DNA of 60,152 bases from Phocaeicola intestinalis (GTDB taxonomy: Bacteria; Bacteroidota; Bacteroidia; Bacteroidales; Bacteroidaceae): NCBI RefSeq assembly GCF_014837065.1, contig NZ_JACSPP010000019.1:1-60152 (forward strand), read 5' to 3'. The notes below the pieces were generated by a model. The model had not been told where the DNA came from. It worked only from the letters and a program-made list of their open reading frames with translations, and did no database searches. Within the stretch, counting starts at the first letter, position 1, and each line of letters opens with the position of its first letter. Positions 1 to 8,559 of this stretch are shown here, piece after piece. The position numbers were made by a program, and so were the translations under genes.

Positions 1-82
1 TCTGGTACTGAAAGTAAAACCTTTCAAGATCTTCACTGCTATACATAATTCTATAAATTTGGTTGGCAGCGAAGTTATTCAT
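1..82 (-). CDS. IS66-type first ORF, N-terminal part only
   Basis: This frame starts at ATG 82 and runs off the left edge after 27 codons, beginning MNNFAANQIYRIMYSSEDLE. The RIMYSSEDLERFYFQYQ segment resembles the start of the small helix-turn-helix ORF that precedes tnpB in Bacteroides IS66 elements. Only the N-terminus is present, so the activity cannot be judged. The start is supported by its distance of about 30 bases from the presumed IS end. Confidence 0.55.
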   Translation of the reverse strand, partial: MNNFAANQIYRIMYSSEDLERFYFQYQ

Positions 83-113
83 TTTAATCAATAGCCTTTT
101 ATTGACTGCTTAC
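1..113 (-). mobile_element. End of an IS66-type insertion sequence
   Basis: On the minus strand the sequence starting at base 113 reads GTAAGCAGTCAATAAAAGGC. The GTAAGC start is typical of IS66-family terminal inverted repeats, and a reading frame opens only about 30 bases inside it. The element continues past the left edge, so its other end, its remaining genes and any target duplication cannot be seen. It was assigned to IS66 from the terminal bases and from the first protein; I could not align it. Confidence 0.55.
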
Positions 114-273
114 TCAAAAAACTACTGTCCGAAGAAACATCCATCCCCAATCGGTTCAAAGTATAGCAGCAAATAGCAAACGTTGCCGAACCCGAAATCA
201 AGAATGAAAAATCAAAGAAGCTGAACGCTTCCGATATGCGGTCTATGATTTTTTGAAAGTTGGCTGTTTGCAT
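88..273 (-). pseudogene. N-terminal fragment of a gene cut by the IS end
   Basis: This is a 61-codon frame whose first 53 or so codons lie outside the IS66-type end. The last residues (about KQSIKGY) are encoded by the IS terminus, so the original protein was longer and has been truncated. The visible part has a short polar N-terminus (MQTANFQKIIDRISEAF) followed by a hydrophobic stretch (FSFLISGSATFAICC) that could be one membrane segment. I do not recognise the family. It sits downstream of the last capsule gene on the same strand and may have been the next gene of the operon. Confidence 0.45.
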
Positions 274-341
274 AAATATTTTTCACTTTGAATTTCTGCA
301 ATGTGATATTAATCAAATTTGTGTATATCCTTATATGATAT

Positions 342-827
342 TTAGATTATCAGCCCTCTGATAGTTTCCAGCAATTCCGCCCTGTGGCTGACCCACGGCT
401 TATACTTGTGAGTCTTGGCCTTTTCTATCAGTTCCGGCAACTCTTTCATATCCGTACATATCAGCACGTCATACTTGTCATGCATGAGTGTGGCTATTTC
501 CATCTGATGGTTGTCCACATGCTCATTGTATTCATGCAGACGGGGACAAACGACCAAAGGCTTACCCATTTCCATACAAGATATAATGGAGTTTACACCA
601 CTATGAGTAACCACCACCTCTGCTTCTTGCATATAACGGTCGAAATCCTCGTGGGGGATCAGTCCGTAATGCGTGAACTCCGGTTTCACCGGATAAAGCG
701 CGGATTGCATCACTATCTCGTCTGCTTTATATGTGCCCTGGTCAACCAACAGGTTCAAGGCAGTGATGATACGTCCAAATGGGAACTTCTGTGTTCCCAA
801 TGGGACAAATAACTTAATCTTGTCCAT
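342..827 (-). CDS. PssE/Cps14G-like glycosyltransferase subunit (Alg13-like, GT28 C-terminal fold)
   Basis: This 161-aa protein corresponds to the C-terminal half of GT28 enzymes and to eukaryotic Alg13. The sugar-nucleotide binding segment VVVTHSGVNSII (about residues 71-82) with GKPLVVCPR shortly after is the family hallmark. Proteins of this size work as the catalytic half of a split glycosyltransferase whose membrane-anchoring half is Alg14/PssD-like. That partner is the next gene upstream (885-1355), with a gap of 57 bases. By family knowledge the pair adds galactose or glucose to an undecaprenyl-linked sugar on the inner face of the membrane. The exact sugar is not shown. It is the last intact capsule gene before the IS end. 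Confidence 0.85.
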   Translation of the reverse strand: MDKIKLFVPLGTQKFPFGRIITALNLLVDQGTYKADEIVMQSALYPVKPEFTHYGLIPHEDFDRYMQEAEVVVTHSGVNSIISCMEMGKPLVVCPRLHEYNEHVDNHQMEIATLMHDKYDVLICTDMKELPELIEKAKTHKYKPWVSHRAELLETIRGLII

Positions 828-884
828 AATTCCAATAAGTCAAAGAACGAAAGTGGCTTACCGGGAAGTCACTTGTATAAACAA

Positions 885-1355
885 TCAATAAACGCTTCCG
901 CTGTAAATGGCTTTCGGATAGACCTTTTTCATTTCTGGCCACTGCACGAAGAAGTAGTCAGCAAACGGATATACCATCTTGCCTGTAACCGATTCACTGT
1001 CTAATTTGGCAAAGCTTTCCACATAGATAATCCGTCGCTTGAACAGCCGCGCAAACAGGCAGGTAGGATAAGACGCACCTGCGCCCGTAGTGATTACTGT
1101 GGTCGGCTTTTCCTTTACAAAATAAATGAATGAAAGGAGAATGTTCCATCCGAACTTAAAAATGAAACTAATTCCTCCACGTTCTTGCTGTACCAAATAA
1201 TGATGCGGATGCTTCTTTACCGCTCCGGTTGATGCGACATTCTTCTCTGTGACGATGTAATATCGCTTGCCTTGCACCAATGGAAGCAGTTGCATCAGTT
1301 CCATGAAGTGACCGCCGCAGGAAGATATTAAACAAATTTTCGTTTTCATGAACAA
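885..1355 (-). CDS. PssD/Cps14F-like glycosyltransferase subunit (Alg14-like)
   Basis: This 156-aa protein has the Alg14/PssD profile. It starts with CLISSCGGHFMELMQLLP, a glycine/histidine loop at residues 7-24, and contains TTVITTGAGASYPTCLFARL and RIIYVESFAKLDSESVTGK, ending near a FVQWPEMKKVYPKAIYSGSVY tail that is standard for this family. Alg14-type proteins anchor the Alg13-like partner (342-827) at the membrane and help bind the lipid acceptor. The start at 1355 and an internal Met two codons later are both possible. It lies in the capsule operon, 19 bases after the oxidoreductase gene. Confidence 0.87.
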   Translation of the reverse strand: MFMKTKICLISSCGGHFMELMQLLPLVQGKRYYIVTEKNVASTGAVKKHPHHYLVQQERGGISFIFKFGWNILLSFIYFVKEKPTTVITTGAGASYPTCLFARLFKRRIIYVESFAKLDSESVTGKMVYPFADYFFVQWPEMKKVYPKAIYSGSVY

Positions 1356-1374
1356 ACACTTTTTCTTCTATAAG

Positions 1375-2739
1375 TTATTTATATCTTTCTCTGAAAAACT
1401 CTTCAATCAGAGGAAACGCCGCTGAAGTAGAATTAATACCACCTGCACGCGGTAAAACACCCGAATGTATGACAAGCATATTATTAAAAGTGTTAAAGTA
1501 GTCATCCACTGACTTAAAATCGGAATACAAAGCAAATGGATGGTATTCATCTTCAAATTTTTCAGTATGGATTTTTTCTGTTACACGAGTATATCGTATA
1601 TGATTATCTTTCAACATTTGCTCAAGCTCATTGCTTATTTCATTAAAGCTTCGTTCAGAATGTTCCGGAATACTGAAATCAATAGCTAAGCCTTGTTGAT
1701 TGAACTTATCCAAATGTTTAGATAAATACACTTTACCATAACCAAAGTCGTTTTCCATATGCAATACTAAAAACCATGCATTTTTGTATACATACAATTT
1801 ATGTTTGACAAAAAAACTCCATGCGAAAGCCATACAACTTGGAATGTCACGAATAATAGCACCTATAATTTTAAAACTAAATTTCTTGCCGAAGAGTAAT
1901 TTCTTCAGGTTTTGAAAAAACGGAAACTCAGCATTGAAGGATGGGTAGGCAAAAAAAGAACAACCGTTTTTCTCACCGATAAGGCGGGTTGTAATAAAAG
2001 ATGCTTTTTTTATTTTAAATTGCATATCCACATCACCAATCTTTGTCGTATCATAAATTCGAAATACTTTTTTTGCAATATGGTCAGAGAAACCAACACA
2101 AGTATGGTCTTGCAATCCTGACACCATCATTAGACGTGTGGTTTCAAAAGCACCTGCTGAAAGAACATAAAAATCATATCCGTCAGCATTCTTCTTTTCG
2201 CCATTTTCTATGTAATCAAAAGAAACCACATTTTTTTCTTCTGTATTAATCTTTATTACACGACAATGCGGATGCAAATGTATGTTTGGATATTTCTCTA
2301 CCTTAAATTTTTTGAATAAATTACGTGAAAAATAGTCCAACCATACTCCGGTTTTTGTAAACAATCCGTTTGCAATTCGCTTTTCTGGATAATTATTCTC
2401 AATCCCTACTTTTCTGAATATGTTTTGCCGATATTTTTCATTGAGTGCGATAATTTCTTTTAAAAAATTAGATGGATTAGCAAAATCATTTTTGGAAAAA
2501 GTAAGTATTTGTCCGCCCCATTTTGCCGTTGCACCGCCAAACCCAAAATACCTTCCTTTTGTTAAGGCATCATATGGATTACTCAATAATTCCGACCATA
2601 GACCTATTTCATCTTGATTCTTAATTTCTTTACCTCCCACTTCATAAATATGAATACCCCAATCTGGATGCAAATCTCCTATCAAGCTGGCAGCATAACT
2701 TCCGTATGCCCCACTTCCAATTATTGCAATTTTTTTCAT
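1375..2739 (-). CDS. GMC-type FAD-dependent oxidoreductase
   Basis: This is a 454-aa flavoprotein. The N-terminal dinucleotide-binding motif IAIIGSGAYGSYAA (residues 4-17) binds FAD. A second conserved segment, RYFGFGGATAKWGGQ (about 63-77), and a C-terminal HSGVLPRAGGINSTSAAFPL are typical of GMC (glucose-methanol-choline) oxidoreductases seen in polysaccharide loci. The reaction is likely oxidation of an alcohol group on a sugar or polyol, but the substrate cannot be read from the sequence. It lies 3 bases from the upstream epimerase-like gene, suggesting co-translation. Low-GC codon use matches the neighbouring capsule genes. Confidence 0.75.
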   Translation of the reverse strand: MKKIAIIGSGAYGSYAASLIGDLHPDWGIHIYEVGGKEIKNQDEIGLWSELLSNPYDALTKGRYFGFGGATAKWGGQILTFSKNDFANPSNFLKEIIALNEKYRQNIFRKVGIENNYPEKRIANGLFTKTGVWLDYFSRNLFKKFKVEKYPNIHLHPHCRVIKINTEEKNVVSFDYIENGEKKNADGYDFYVLSAGAFETTRLMMVSGLQDHTCVGFSDHIAKKVFRIYDTTKIGDVDMQFKIKKASFITTRLIGEKNGCSFFAYPSFNAEFPFFQNLKKLLFGKKFSFKIIGAIIRDIPSCMAFAWSFFVKHKLYVYKNAWFLVLHMENDFGYGKVYLSKHLDKFNQQGLAIDFSIPEHSERSFNEISNELEQMLKDNHIRYTRVTEKIHTEKFEDEYHPFALYSDFKSVDDYFNTFNNMLVIHSGVLPRAGGINSTSAAFPLIEEFFRERYK

Positions 2740-2742
2740 AAC

Positions 2743-3606
2743 CTATTTCAAAGCGTTGAGTCTACTTTTTGTTAATGTATTATCAAATCCGTTTATTTTA
2801 AATGCACCTTTTATCATGCAAACATGTCGTTCTTTGAGTAGATGCAACGCTTTTGCGATATCTGCTCCTAAGAAAAATATCCATTTGGGTAAAGGAATAA
2901 CTAAAGCTTGACTTTGAGAACGGAAATATGAATATTTTGTTTCATTTTCACCTTCCACAAGCAAGTAAACAGGAAGTGGATTTTCTTGTATAGCTATTTC
3001 TGTCAGACATTGATGTAATACATCACGATGGATGCATGGTAATGTTGCTTTCTTATCACCTATTAATATGGCCAATTTTGAACCGAAAAATTTAGCAATA
3101 CCTTTAAATGGATGCGGATTATCTGCTGCTACAATATACCCTGGACGTACAAAAACAATCTCAAAAGGTACGGTTTGTCGACTGTTTTCAAGTAAATTAT
3201 CTACTGTAGCTTTGATGAGACCATATCCACCTTTCAGTTCTACATGATTTTCTATAGGGGTATTTTCTTTTATCAGCGAAGCGTCATTGGGATAAGATGA
3301 AATAGAAGAAATTTGAACTAACCGTTTTACAGAGTGAATAGCGCAGAATCGAAGTAAAGCGTTAACATATTCTTCATTTTCCTTAACTGTACTGTTTTGC
3401 AATAAAATAAAGTTAACAACCACATCAATTTTTTCTTTAAACATTGGATTCGCATCCAATTCTATCACTGGACCTGTAATAGTATTTCCTTCCCGTTTTA
3501 CTTCTCCTCGTGAAAATTCAAGCACCGTGTGCCCTTGTCTTTCAAATACACTTTTCAGTCCTCGCACGGCATACGCCCGATGACCACATATTAGTATTGT
3601 TGACAT
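2743..3606 (-). CDS. NAD-dependent epimerase/dehydratase-like protein (extended SDR)
   Basis: The protein starts MSTILICGHRAYAVRGLKSV. The usual GxxGxxG nucleotide loop is changed to GHRAYAVRG. Further on, VKRLVQISSISSYPND resembles the catalytic Ser strand and GGYGLIKATVDNLLE supplies a YxxxK motif. FVRPGYI follows, as in extended SDRs that act on nucleotide sugars. I chose the Met at 3606 rather than an upstream ATG at 3666, because the Rossmann fold begins directly after it and the extra 20 residues are unlike the family. It could equally be a non-enzymatic or redox SDR. It is tightly coupled to the GMC oxidoreductase downstream. Confidence 0.7.
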   Translation of the reverse strand: MSTILICGHRAYAVRGLKSVFERQGHTVLEFSRGEVKREGNTITGPVIELDANPMFKEKIDVVVNFILLQNSTVKENEEYVNALLRFCAIHSVKRLVQISSISSYPNDASLIKENTPIENHVELKGGYGLIKATVDNLLENSRQTVPFEIVFVRPGYIVAADNPHPFKGIAKFFGSKLAILIGDKKATLPCIHRDVLHQCLTEIAIQENPLPVYLLVEGENETKYSYFRSQSQALVIPLPKWIFFLGADIAKALHLLKERHVCMIKGAFKINGFDNTLTKSRLNALK

Positions 3607-3681
3607 AAAATTTAATTTTCGATTATTTGTGTACCAATTTATCTTTCGATTTCGTTTATAAATCAATGTAAAGAATCTGTT

Positions 3682-4797
3682 TTATACACCTTTTATTTCA
3701 TTACAAATTCTCTTATTGACACGCTCGAATGAATAAACATTTTTTATGCGATTCCACATTTCCATAGATATATCTTCTAACAAGTTAGATTCTATCAAAT
3801 CTGAAATTTTTTCCGCATAATCTTTAGCGTCAAATCCTTTTACAACTAACCGGTTATCTGCCACGATGGTTTTATTGAAATGAAAATCACTGACTATGGG
3901 CACTACACCCTGTGCCATTGCTTCATTTAAGGAATTGGATTGACCTTCACACGGATCTGCAGTTGGAAATAAAAATATGTGATTTTTTGAAAGCATATCC
4001 GCAATGTACGCTTGTGAGGACTGGCCTATGCGAAAGATTCGGTTAGCATACTTTGAGTTCTTACATCTGCTTTCAATCATATCATAATATTTCTTATTTC
4101 CGCCTTTACCGCTCAATCCACCAACCAAGGTGAGTCTGATATTATTATATTTTTCAGCAAGAATTTCAAAGGCGTCAAGAACAAGGTGTACATTTTTATC
4201 TTCCGTTATTCTCCCAAAATGGCATATACCGATATAATCTTTGAGCTTTACAGGTTGAGTTTGGGGAATATTTTTTTCAAATATATAATTAGGGAAATAC
4301 ACCAATCGGCTCTTAGTAAACGGTTTAACTCGTTCTATATCACTTTCTCCTTCAAAAAGGACTAAAGAACGCATATCTAAATTTTTCTTGAATATCCATC
4401 TTTTCAAGCCATGAAGCCCTTTTATTGTATCTTCGAGCTTACCGCCTTTCAAATACAAAATGGTCTTATATCCAAGCATACAAGCCAATACTCCATTTAT
4501 AAATTCTAATGGCAACAGACTTGCAGAATAGGAAATATGAAACATAGCAGAGTTACTCCTTCTTCCAAACAAAAGAACAAAAAACAATTCCGCAGTATTT
4601 ATAGTGGCATAGAAACTGTTTTCTATAAAGTGTCCAACTTTACTTGTCAGTACATTCCAGTGCCTATCTACTTCTATTATTTCTATTCCCATTTGCCGGA
4701 AACCTTCTATTACTCGTCGAGCAGAAGTCTGTCCTCCACCAATAGGATTCTTTTTCCAATTACCTATATTAGCAAAAAAATATAATCTATTAGTCAT
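3682..4797 (-). CDS. Glycosyltransferase family 4 (GT-B)
   Basis: This 371-aa GT-B enzyme is probably cytosolic and membrane-associated. The N-terminal domain contains NPIGGGQTSARRVIEGF, a glycine-rich acceptor-side loop. The C-terminal domain has HFGRITEDKNVHLVLDAFEIL, LTLVGGLSGKGG and the nucleotide-sugar loop FLFPTADPCEGQSNSLNEAM with the EX7E-type glutamate pair typical of GT4. It probably adds one sugar to the lipid-linked capsule repeat unit. Donor and linkage are not readable. It lies 6 bases after the acyltransferase gene. Confidence 0.85.
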   Translation of the reverse strand: MTNRLYFFANIGNWKKNPIGGGQTSARRVIEGFRQMGIEIIEVDRHWNVLTSKVGHFIENSFYATINTAELFFVLLFGRRSNSAMFHISYSASLLPLEFINGVLACMLGYKTILYLKGGKLEDTIKGLHGLKRWIFKKNLDMRSLVLFEGESDIERVKPFTKSRLVYFPNYIFEKNIPQTQPVKLKDYIGICHFGRITEDKNVHLVLDAFEILAEKYNNIRLTLVGGLSGKGGNKKYYDMIESRCKNSKYANRIFRIGQSSQAYIADMLSKNHIFLFPTADPCEGQSNSLNEAMAQGVVPIVSDFHFNKTIVADNRLVVKGFDAKDYAEKISDLIESNLLEDISMEMWNRIKNVYSFERVNKRICNEIKGV

Positions 4798-4803
4798 TTC
4801 TAT

Positions 4804-5817
4804 TTATAATCCAATTAACATTCGAATATTCTTAGGGCATTTCTCTGCAATCTTTGCTGCTACAGTAGGGATGTAAATTGCACTTAAAAGACTGATAACC
4901 CAACATACTGGAAACCATATATCATCAGTCAACAAATTACGGTGATAAATGAATTTTACAGCCATGATAGGAAGCATATGCAACAGATAAATTTGATAAG
5001 TATATTTCGAATAACTTGAAAATAAATTAGGTAATTTGTTTGCAAGTAAATAACTAAGTGATGTGATATACACAATTCCTATTATTCCAACACTATTCCT
5101 AAGTCCTATTGGAAAGAAGCAAAGGGCATAATAAATAATGCAACTCACTACAAATATCCATTTATTTTGAAAATATTTTATCAAATCAAACTTACAGATA
5201 ACCATTCCTATATAAAAAAATAGCCAAAAGGTGCAATCTCTATCCAAACAGAGAATCTTAACCGTATCAGAGTTAGTATCTATGCCCAAAATTCTATAAG
5301 GATGATAAGTTAATCCTATCAAAAAGATTATCCATAACGCAGAAGTCCATTTATTTTTTAATGTCCACTTATAAAGTGGCATCAATAAAAAAAATAAAAA
5401 CAAAGTCTCCAAAAACCATAAATGTCTGATTGGGCCATTCCATGGTACGAAAAAGACATTGAAAAGATAATTCCATGAGAGAGAAACAGGATGTTCTAAC
5501 ATTGATTGAGGCAAACATAGCTTAACTATCCACATGAATAGAGACATAAAAAGAAAAGGAATACCCAATCTGTGCAATTTATTCTTTACTATTTCCGAAT
5601 ACGATTTATGGAATAAAGAAGAACGAACAAACAGAAATCCTGAAATAAAAAAGAACACGGGCATCTGAAATGCCTGCAATCTATCCAACCAACTTGCTAT
5701 CGGATAGTCTGGATTCAAATCTCCGGCTAAGTCTATATGTCCTATAAGAACTGCAGCCATGGTAATAGCTTGGAGTATGGATATCCAAGCCACACGATTT
5801 TGTGAGTTTGTACTCAT
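4804..5817 (-). CDS. Acyltransferase 3 family membrane O-acyltransferase
   Basis: This 337-aa integral membrane protein has about ten hydrophobic segments. The first carries the family motif ILQAITMAAVLIGHIDLAG (residues 14-32), with the conserved histidine needed for acyl transfer. FQMPVFFFISGFLFVRS (about 50-66) and NKLHRLGIPFLFMSLFMW are the usual next motifs. Members O-acetylate or O-succinylate surface polysaccharides, using cytosolic acyl-CoA and an external or membrane-linked acceptor. In this operon it probably decorates the capsule repeat unit. Confidence 0.85.
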   Translation of the reverse strand: MSTNSQNRVAWISILQAITMAAVLIGHIDLAGDLNPDYPIASWLDRLQAFQMPVFFFISGFLFVRSSLFHKSYSEIVKNKLHRLGIPFLFMSLFMWIVKLCLPQSMLEHPVSLSWNYLFNVFFVPWNGPIRHLWFLETLFLFFLLMPLYKWTLKNKWTSALWIIFLIGLTYHPYRILGIDTNSDTVKILCLDRDCTFWLFFYIGMVICKFDLIKYFQNKWIFVVSCIIYYALCFFPIGLRNSVGIIGIVYITSLSYLLANKLPNLFSSYSKYTYQIYLLHMLPIMAVKFIYHRNLLTDDIWFPVCWVISLLSAIYIPTVAAKIAEKCPKNIRMLIGL

Positions 5818-5844
5818 TATAACACTACTATTTATATGTTAACA

Positions 5845-6906
5845 CTACCTAAACAACTCAACAAACTCACTCGGTTCCGCACTTTTATACGTTACGGGCA
5901 CATCATGTAGTTTTATGGCTTTCTCCATAGCCTCTGCTAATGCTTGAGGATTATTTGATGGAACTGTATATCCATTTACACCCTCTTTCACGATTCTCCT
6001 TATTACAGGCAAACTTACTGTAGCAGCAACAGGTATACCAAGATATTGAGCTTCTATCAAAACGTTGGGCAAACCTTCTCTGCGAGATGGCAGCACAAGA
6101 CAATTGCAATGGCGCATCCAGCGATAAGGATCATCATCAAAACCCACAAAATGGACTCGATTGTCCAGCCCAGTATCTGTCACTAGTTGTTTCACCTTCT
6201 TGTAATAGCGGTCATTCTCATCATATTTTCCTACGAAATATAAATGAGCATCCTTATTCCTCTTTGCAAGTATGGCAAAGGCTTTTGCCAATACATCTTG
6301 TCCTTTTGCGTATGCAAATCGAGCCACGCATACATAGTTGCATCCATTTTGCCTAATGTCCAATGGGAAAGGTGAAGGCGCATTAGCTTTTGCTTTAATA
6401 GTGGATACATCAACTGGATTCTGAAGAACCACCACCTTGTCAGCAACCTTAGGTATGTGATTGATAATGTCCTGCTTCATCTCTTCCTGTTGGGCAATAA
6501 TAACATTTGCGAATGGATAAGTGGCTTTGCAGAGCAACAGCTTGTCTTTACGCATTTGGGTAAAGTCATTGTTGTTTCTGACCACAATTTTTACCCCTCC
6601 TGTTAAATGTGCCGCCAAAGCCACTCTAGAGTTATACACCATTAACGAGCAAAACACAACATGAGGACGCTCTCGCCGCATTATTCTCATTATCTTGAAT
6701 GTAAAAAAATCCCAAACATTGCTTATGTGTAAAAACTCTGTAGCATATTCCGATGGAATAAAACAACCTATGGAACCTGAGTTTCGCCCTACAATAATAA
6801 ATTTTACTTCAAATTCATCTTTAGGCAGCATCTTACCGATGGTTATGGTCATTCGTTCTGCTCCGCCAATTGAAGACGGCAAGAAAAATAATGCTTTTCG
6901 TCTCAT
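5845..6906 (-). CDS. Glycosyltransferase family 4
   Basis: This 353-aa GT-B protein begins KALFFLPSSIGGAERMTITIGKML, the GGAERM loop marking the GT4 N-domain. The C-domain shows VARFAYAKGQDVLAKAFAIL, YFVGKYDENDRYYKKV and the donor-site motif VLPSRREGLPNVLIEAQYLG with the EX7E pattern (EGLPNVLIE). It shares a 4-base ATGA overlap with the WbsX-like gene upstream, so the two are probably translationally coupled. The sugar donor is unknown. Confidence 0.88.
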   Translation of the reverse strand: MRRKALFFLPSSIGGAERMTITIGKMLPKDEFEVKFIIVGRNSGSIGCFIPSEYATEFLHISNVWDFFTFKIMRIMRRERPHVVFCSLMVYNSRVALAAHLTGGVKIVVRNNNDFTQMRKDKLLLCKATYPFANVIIAQQEEMKQDIINHIPKVADKVVVLQNPVDVSTIKAKANAPSPFPLDIRQNGCNYVCVARFAYAKGQDVLAKAFAILAKRNKDAHLYFVGKYDENDRYYKKVKQLVTDTGLDNRVHFVGFDDDPYRWMRHCNCLVLPSRREGLPNVLIEAQYLGIPVAATVSLPVIRRIVKEGVNGYTVPSNNPQALAEAMEKAIKLHDVPVTYKSAEPSEFVELFR

Positions 6907-8015
6907 TTCACTATTAACTCATCTTTCAGTACATCCAATATGGCTGTTCCATACTTTATGTCCGGTTCTACATAATTACTTTCTCCCCATTCGTTCCACG
7001 ACTTCAAGATTATAATGTTGTGTTCCTTATCCTTGAATTTCACATAACTGAGTACGTCTTTGATATGTTCTCTCCATAACTCAGGAGTAAAATTGTAAAA
7101 CATTTGGGCGTTTCTCCCTGCACGTGGACTGCGGTCGTATCCAGACAATAAAGACGGGTACACTTCTATTTTTGATGCCTCATCATTAACCAAAGCTTTA
7201 AAACACTTTTTAAAATCGTGTTTGTCAAGTAAAACCTTGTGCCCTGTTGTCTTCTGTAATACATTCATCACATGATGTTTAAACATTTCCGTACTTCCTT
7301 CATACATAGCATTGGCAGTCCTTTCTTGATATACGGCATCAAACCCCATATTCAACAAGTCACTTAATGTGCTGTACATATACTGTCGCGCAATGAAGTG
7401 GATGCCTTTTAAGCCATTTTGCACAGCTAAATTGCGCCATATGTTTATCATCAACTTTATTTCTTCAGGATGGTCTTTAGGATTCCATATAGTGAAAACA
7501 GGCTTTCCATCAACCGTAATATATCGCTTGTCTTTGAAAGCAGGGAGATTATACATGAAGTGTGCTTTATATTGCTCTACTCCATCGTACCTTTGTTCCA
7601 TTATCATAGTTTTTCCGTCTTTCCTACTTGCGTTTCGCTTCCATGTTTTGGTCTGCCAGCTGTGATTCGCCCATCCGAGACAGAAAGGGAAATCCGGTTT
7701 GCCACTTTGCAGCACTTCTTCAAAGGGGCGTTCCAAGAGCATTTTTCCTTTCCCGAAGTAATATTGCCAATACATGAATCCCTCAATACCTGCATTCCTT
7801 GCCATTTCAGCTTGAGCCTCTCTAACTTCAGGCATCCGCAAGTCATAAAACCCTAAGTCGCGGGGAATATGAGGCTGATAATGTCCTCTAAAAAGAGGTC
7901 GAGCTTGCGCCACATTTACCCATTCTGTAAACCCTTTCCCCCACCATTCATCATTTTCGGGTATGGGATGAAACTGCGGCAGATAGATTGCTATTACACG
8001 TGCTTTTGTTTTCAT
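6903..8015 (-). CDS. WbsX-like protein (glycoside hydrolase 99-like fold)
   Basis: This 370-aa protein starts with VIAIYLPQFHPIPENDEWWG and continues GKGFTEWVNVAQARPLFRGHYQPHIPRDLGFYD. These are the signature blocks of the WbsX/GH99-like family found in many O-antigen and capsule clusters. Later blocks are FCLGWANHSW and KSWNEWGESNYVEPD, both rich in the aromatic and acidic residues of a TIM-barrel carbohydrate site. The family is often annotated as a glycosyltransferase, but its fold is that of endo-alpha-mannosidase, and the true reaction in these clusters is unsettled. Its first 65 bases overlap the end of the acetyltransferase gene. Confidence 0.85.
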   Translation of the reverse strand: MKTKARVIAIYLPQFHPIPENDEWWGKGFTEWVNVAQARPLFRGHYQPHIPRDLGFYDLRMPEVREAQAEMARNAGIEGFMYWQYYFGKGKMLLERPFEEVLQSGKPDFPFCLGWANHSWQTKTWKRNASRKDGKTMIMEQRYDGVEQYKAHFMYNLPAFKDKRYITVDGKPVFTIWNPKDHPEEIKLMINIWRNLAVQNGLKGIHFIARQYMYSTLSDLLNMGFDAVYQERTANAMYEGSTEMFKHHVMNVLQKTTGHKVLLDKHDFKKCFKALVNDEASKIEVYPSLLSGYDRSPRAGRNAQMFYNFTPELWREHIKDVLSYVKFKDKEHNIIILKSWNEWGESNYVEPDIKYGTAILDVLKDELIVK

Positions 8016-8547
8016 TGTTGATTGATTTATATTTAATTATCCGGGCAGGAACACCAGCCACGATACAATTGTCTGGAATGTCATGGGTAACAACAGCATT
8101 TGGGGCAACAGTCACATTGTTGCCGATGGTTATCCCTCCGTATGCACCACTATTAGTAAAAAATGTCACATTGTCGCCTATTTTCGGCACACCGCCATCA
8201 ACAGTCCTGCCGATGCAAACGCCAGGATACACACAGAAGTTGTTACCGATTATGGCTTTGGTGTTAATCACGATACTTCCCCAATGGAAAATCTTGATGC
8301 CAAAGCCAATGGATGCCTGACCGAACTGGAAGCCTAACCTCCGTCCGATTCTTCTCATCAGCCATTTATTACCCCCCCCCCATATCACCTTATATATCAA
8401 AGATTTACATTGATAATATGAAGCATATCTCATACAACGAAGATACGTTCCTATATACCAACTGTCGTATCCTAAGACAAAAGCTTTAAAGCTCATATCG
8501 TACATCTTAAGTTCCTCCCGAACTTTCTCTCTATATATTTTTTTCAT
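7951..8547 (-). CDS. Serine-acetyltransferase-like hexapeptide acetyltransferase with a G10 tract
   Basis: This 198-aa protein has a left-handed beta-helix C-terminal domain. Hexapeptide repeats include IVINTKAIIGNNFCVYPGVCIG, then KIGDNVTFFTNSGAYGGITIGNNVTV and GVPARIIK at the normal end of the fold. Such enzymes O- or N-acetylate sugars with acetyl-CoA. Codons for WGGGN (about residue 54) contain ten consecutive G, bases 8372-8381, so slippage would shift the frame and truncate the protein. The last 22 residues past ARIIKYKS run into the next gene and look non-conserved, as if the original stop was lost. Confidence 0.8.
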   Translation of the reverse strand: MKKIYREKVREELKMYDMSFKAFVLGYDSWYIGTYLRCMRYASYYQCKSLIYKVIWGGGNKWLMRRIGRRLGFQFGQASIGFGIKIFHWGSIVINTKAIIGNNFCVYPGVCIGRTVDGGVPKIGDNVTFFTNSGAYGGITIGNNVTVAPNAVVTHDIPDNCIVAGVPARIIKYKSINNENKSTCNSNLSAAVSSHTRK

Positions 8548-8559
8548 TTTAATTGTTTT

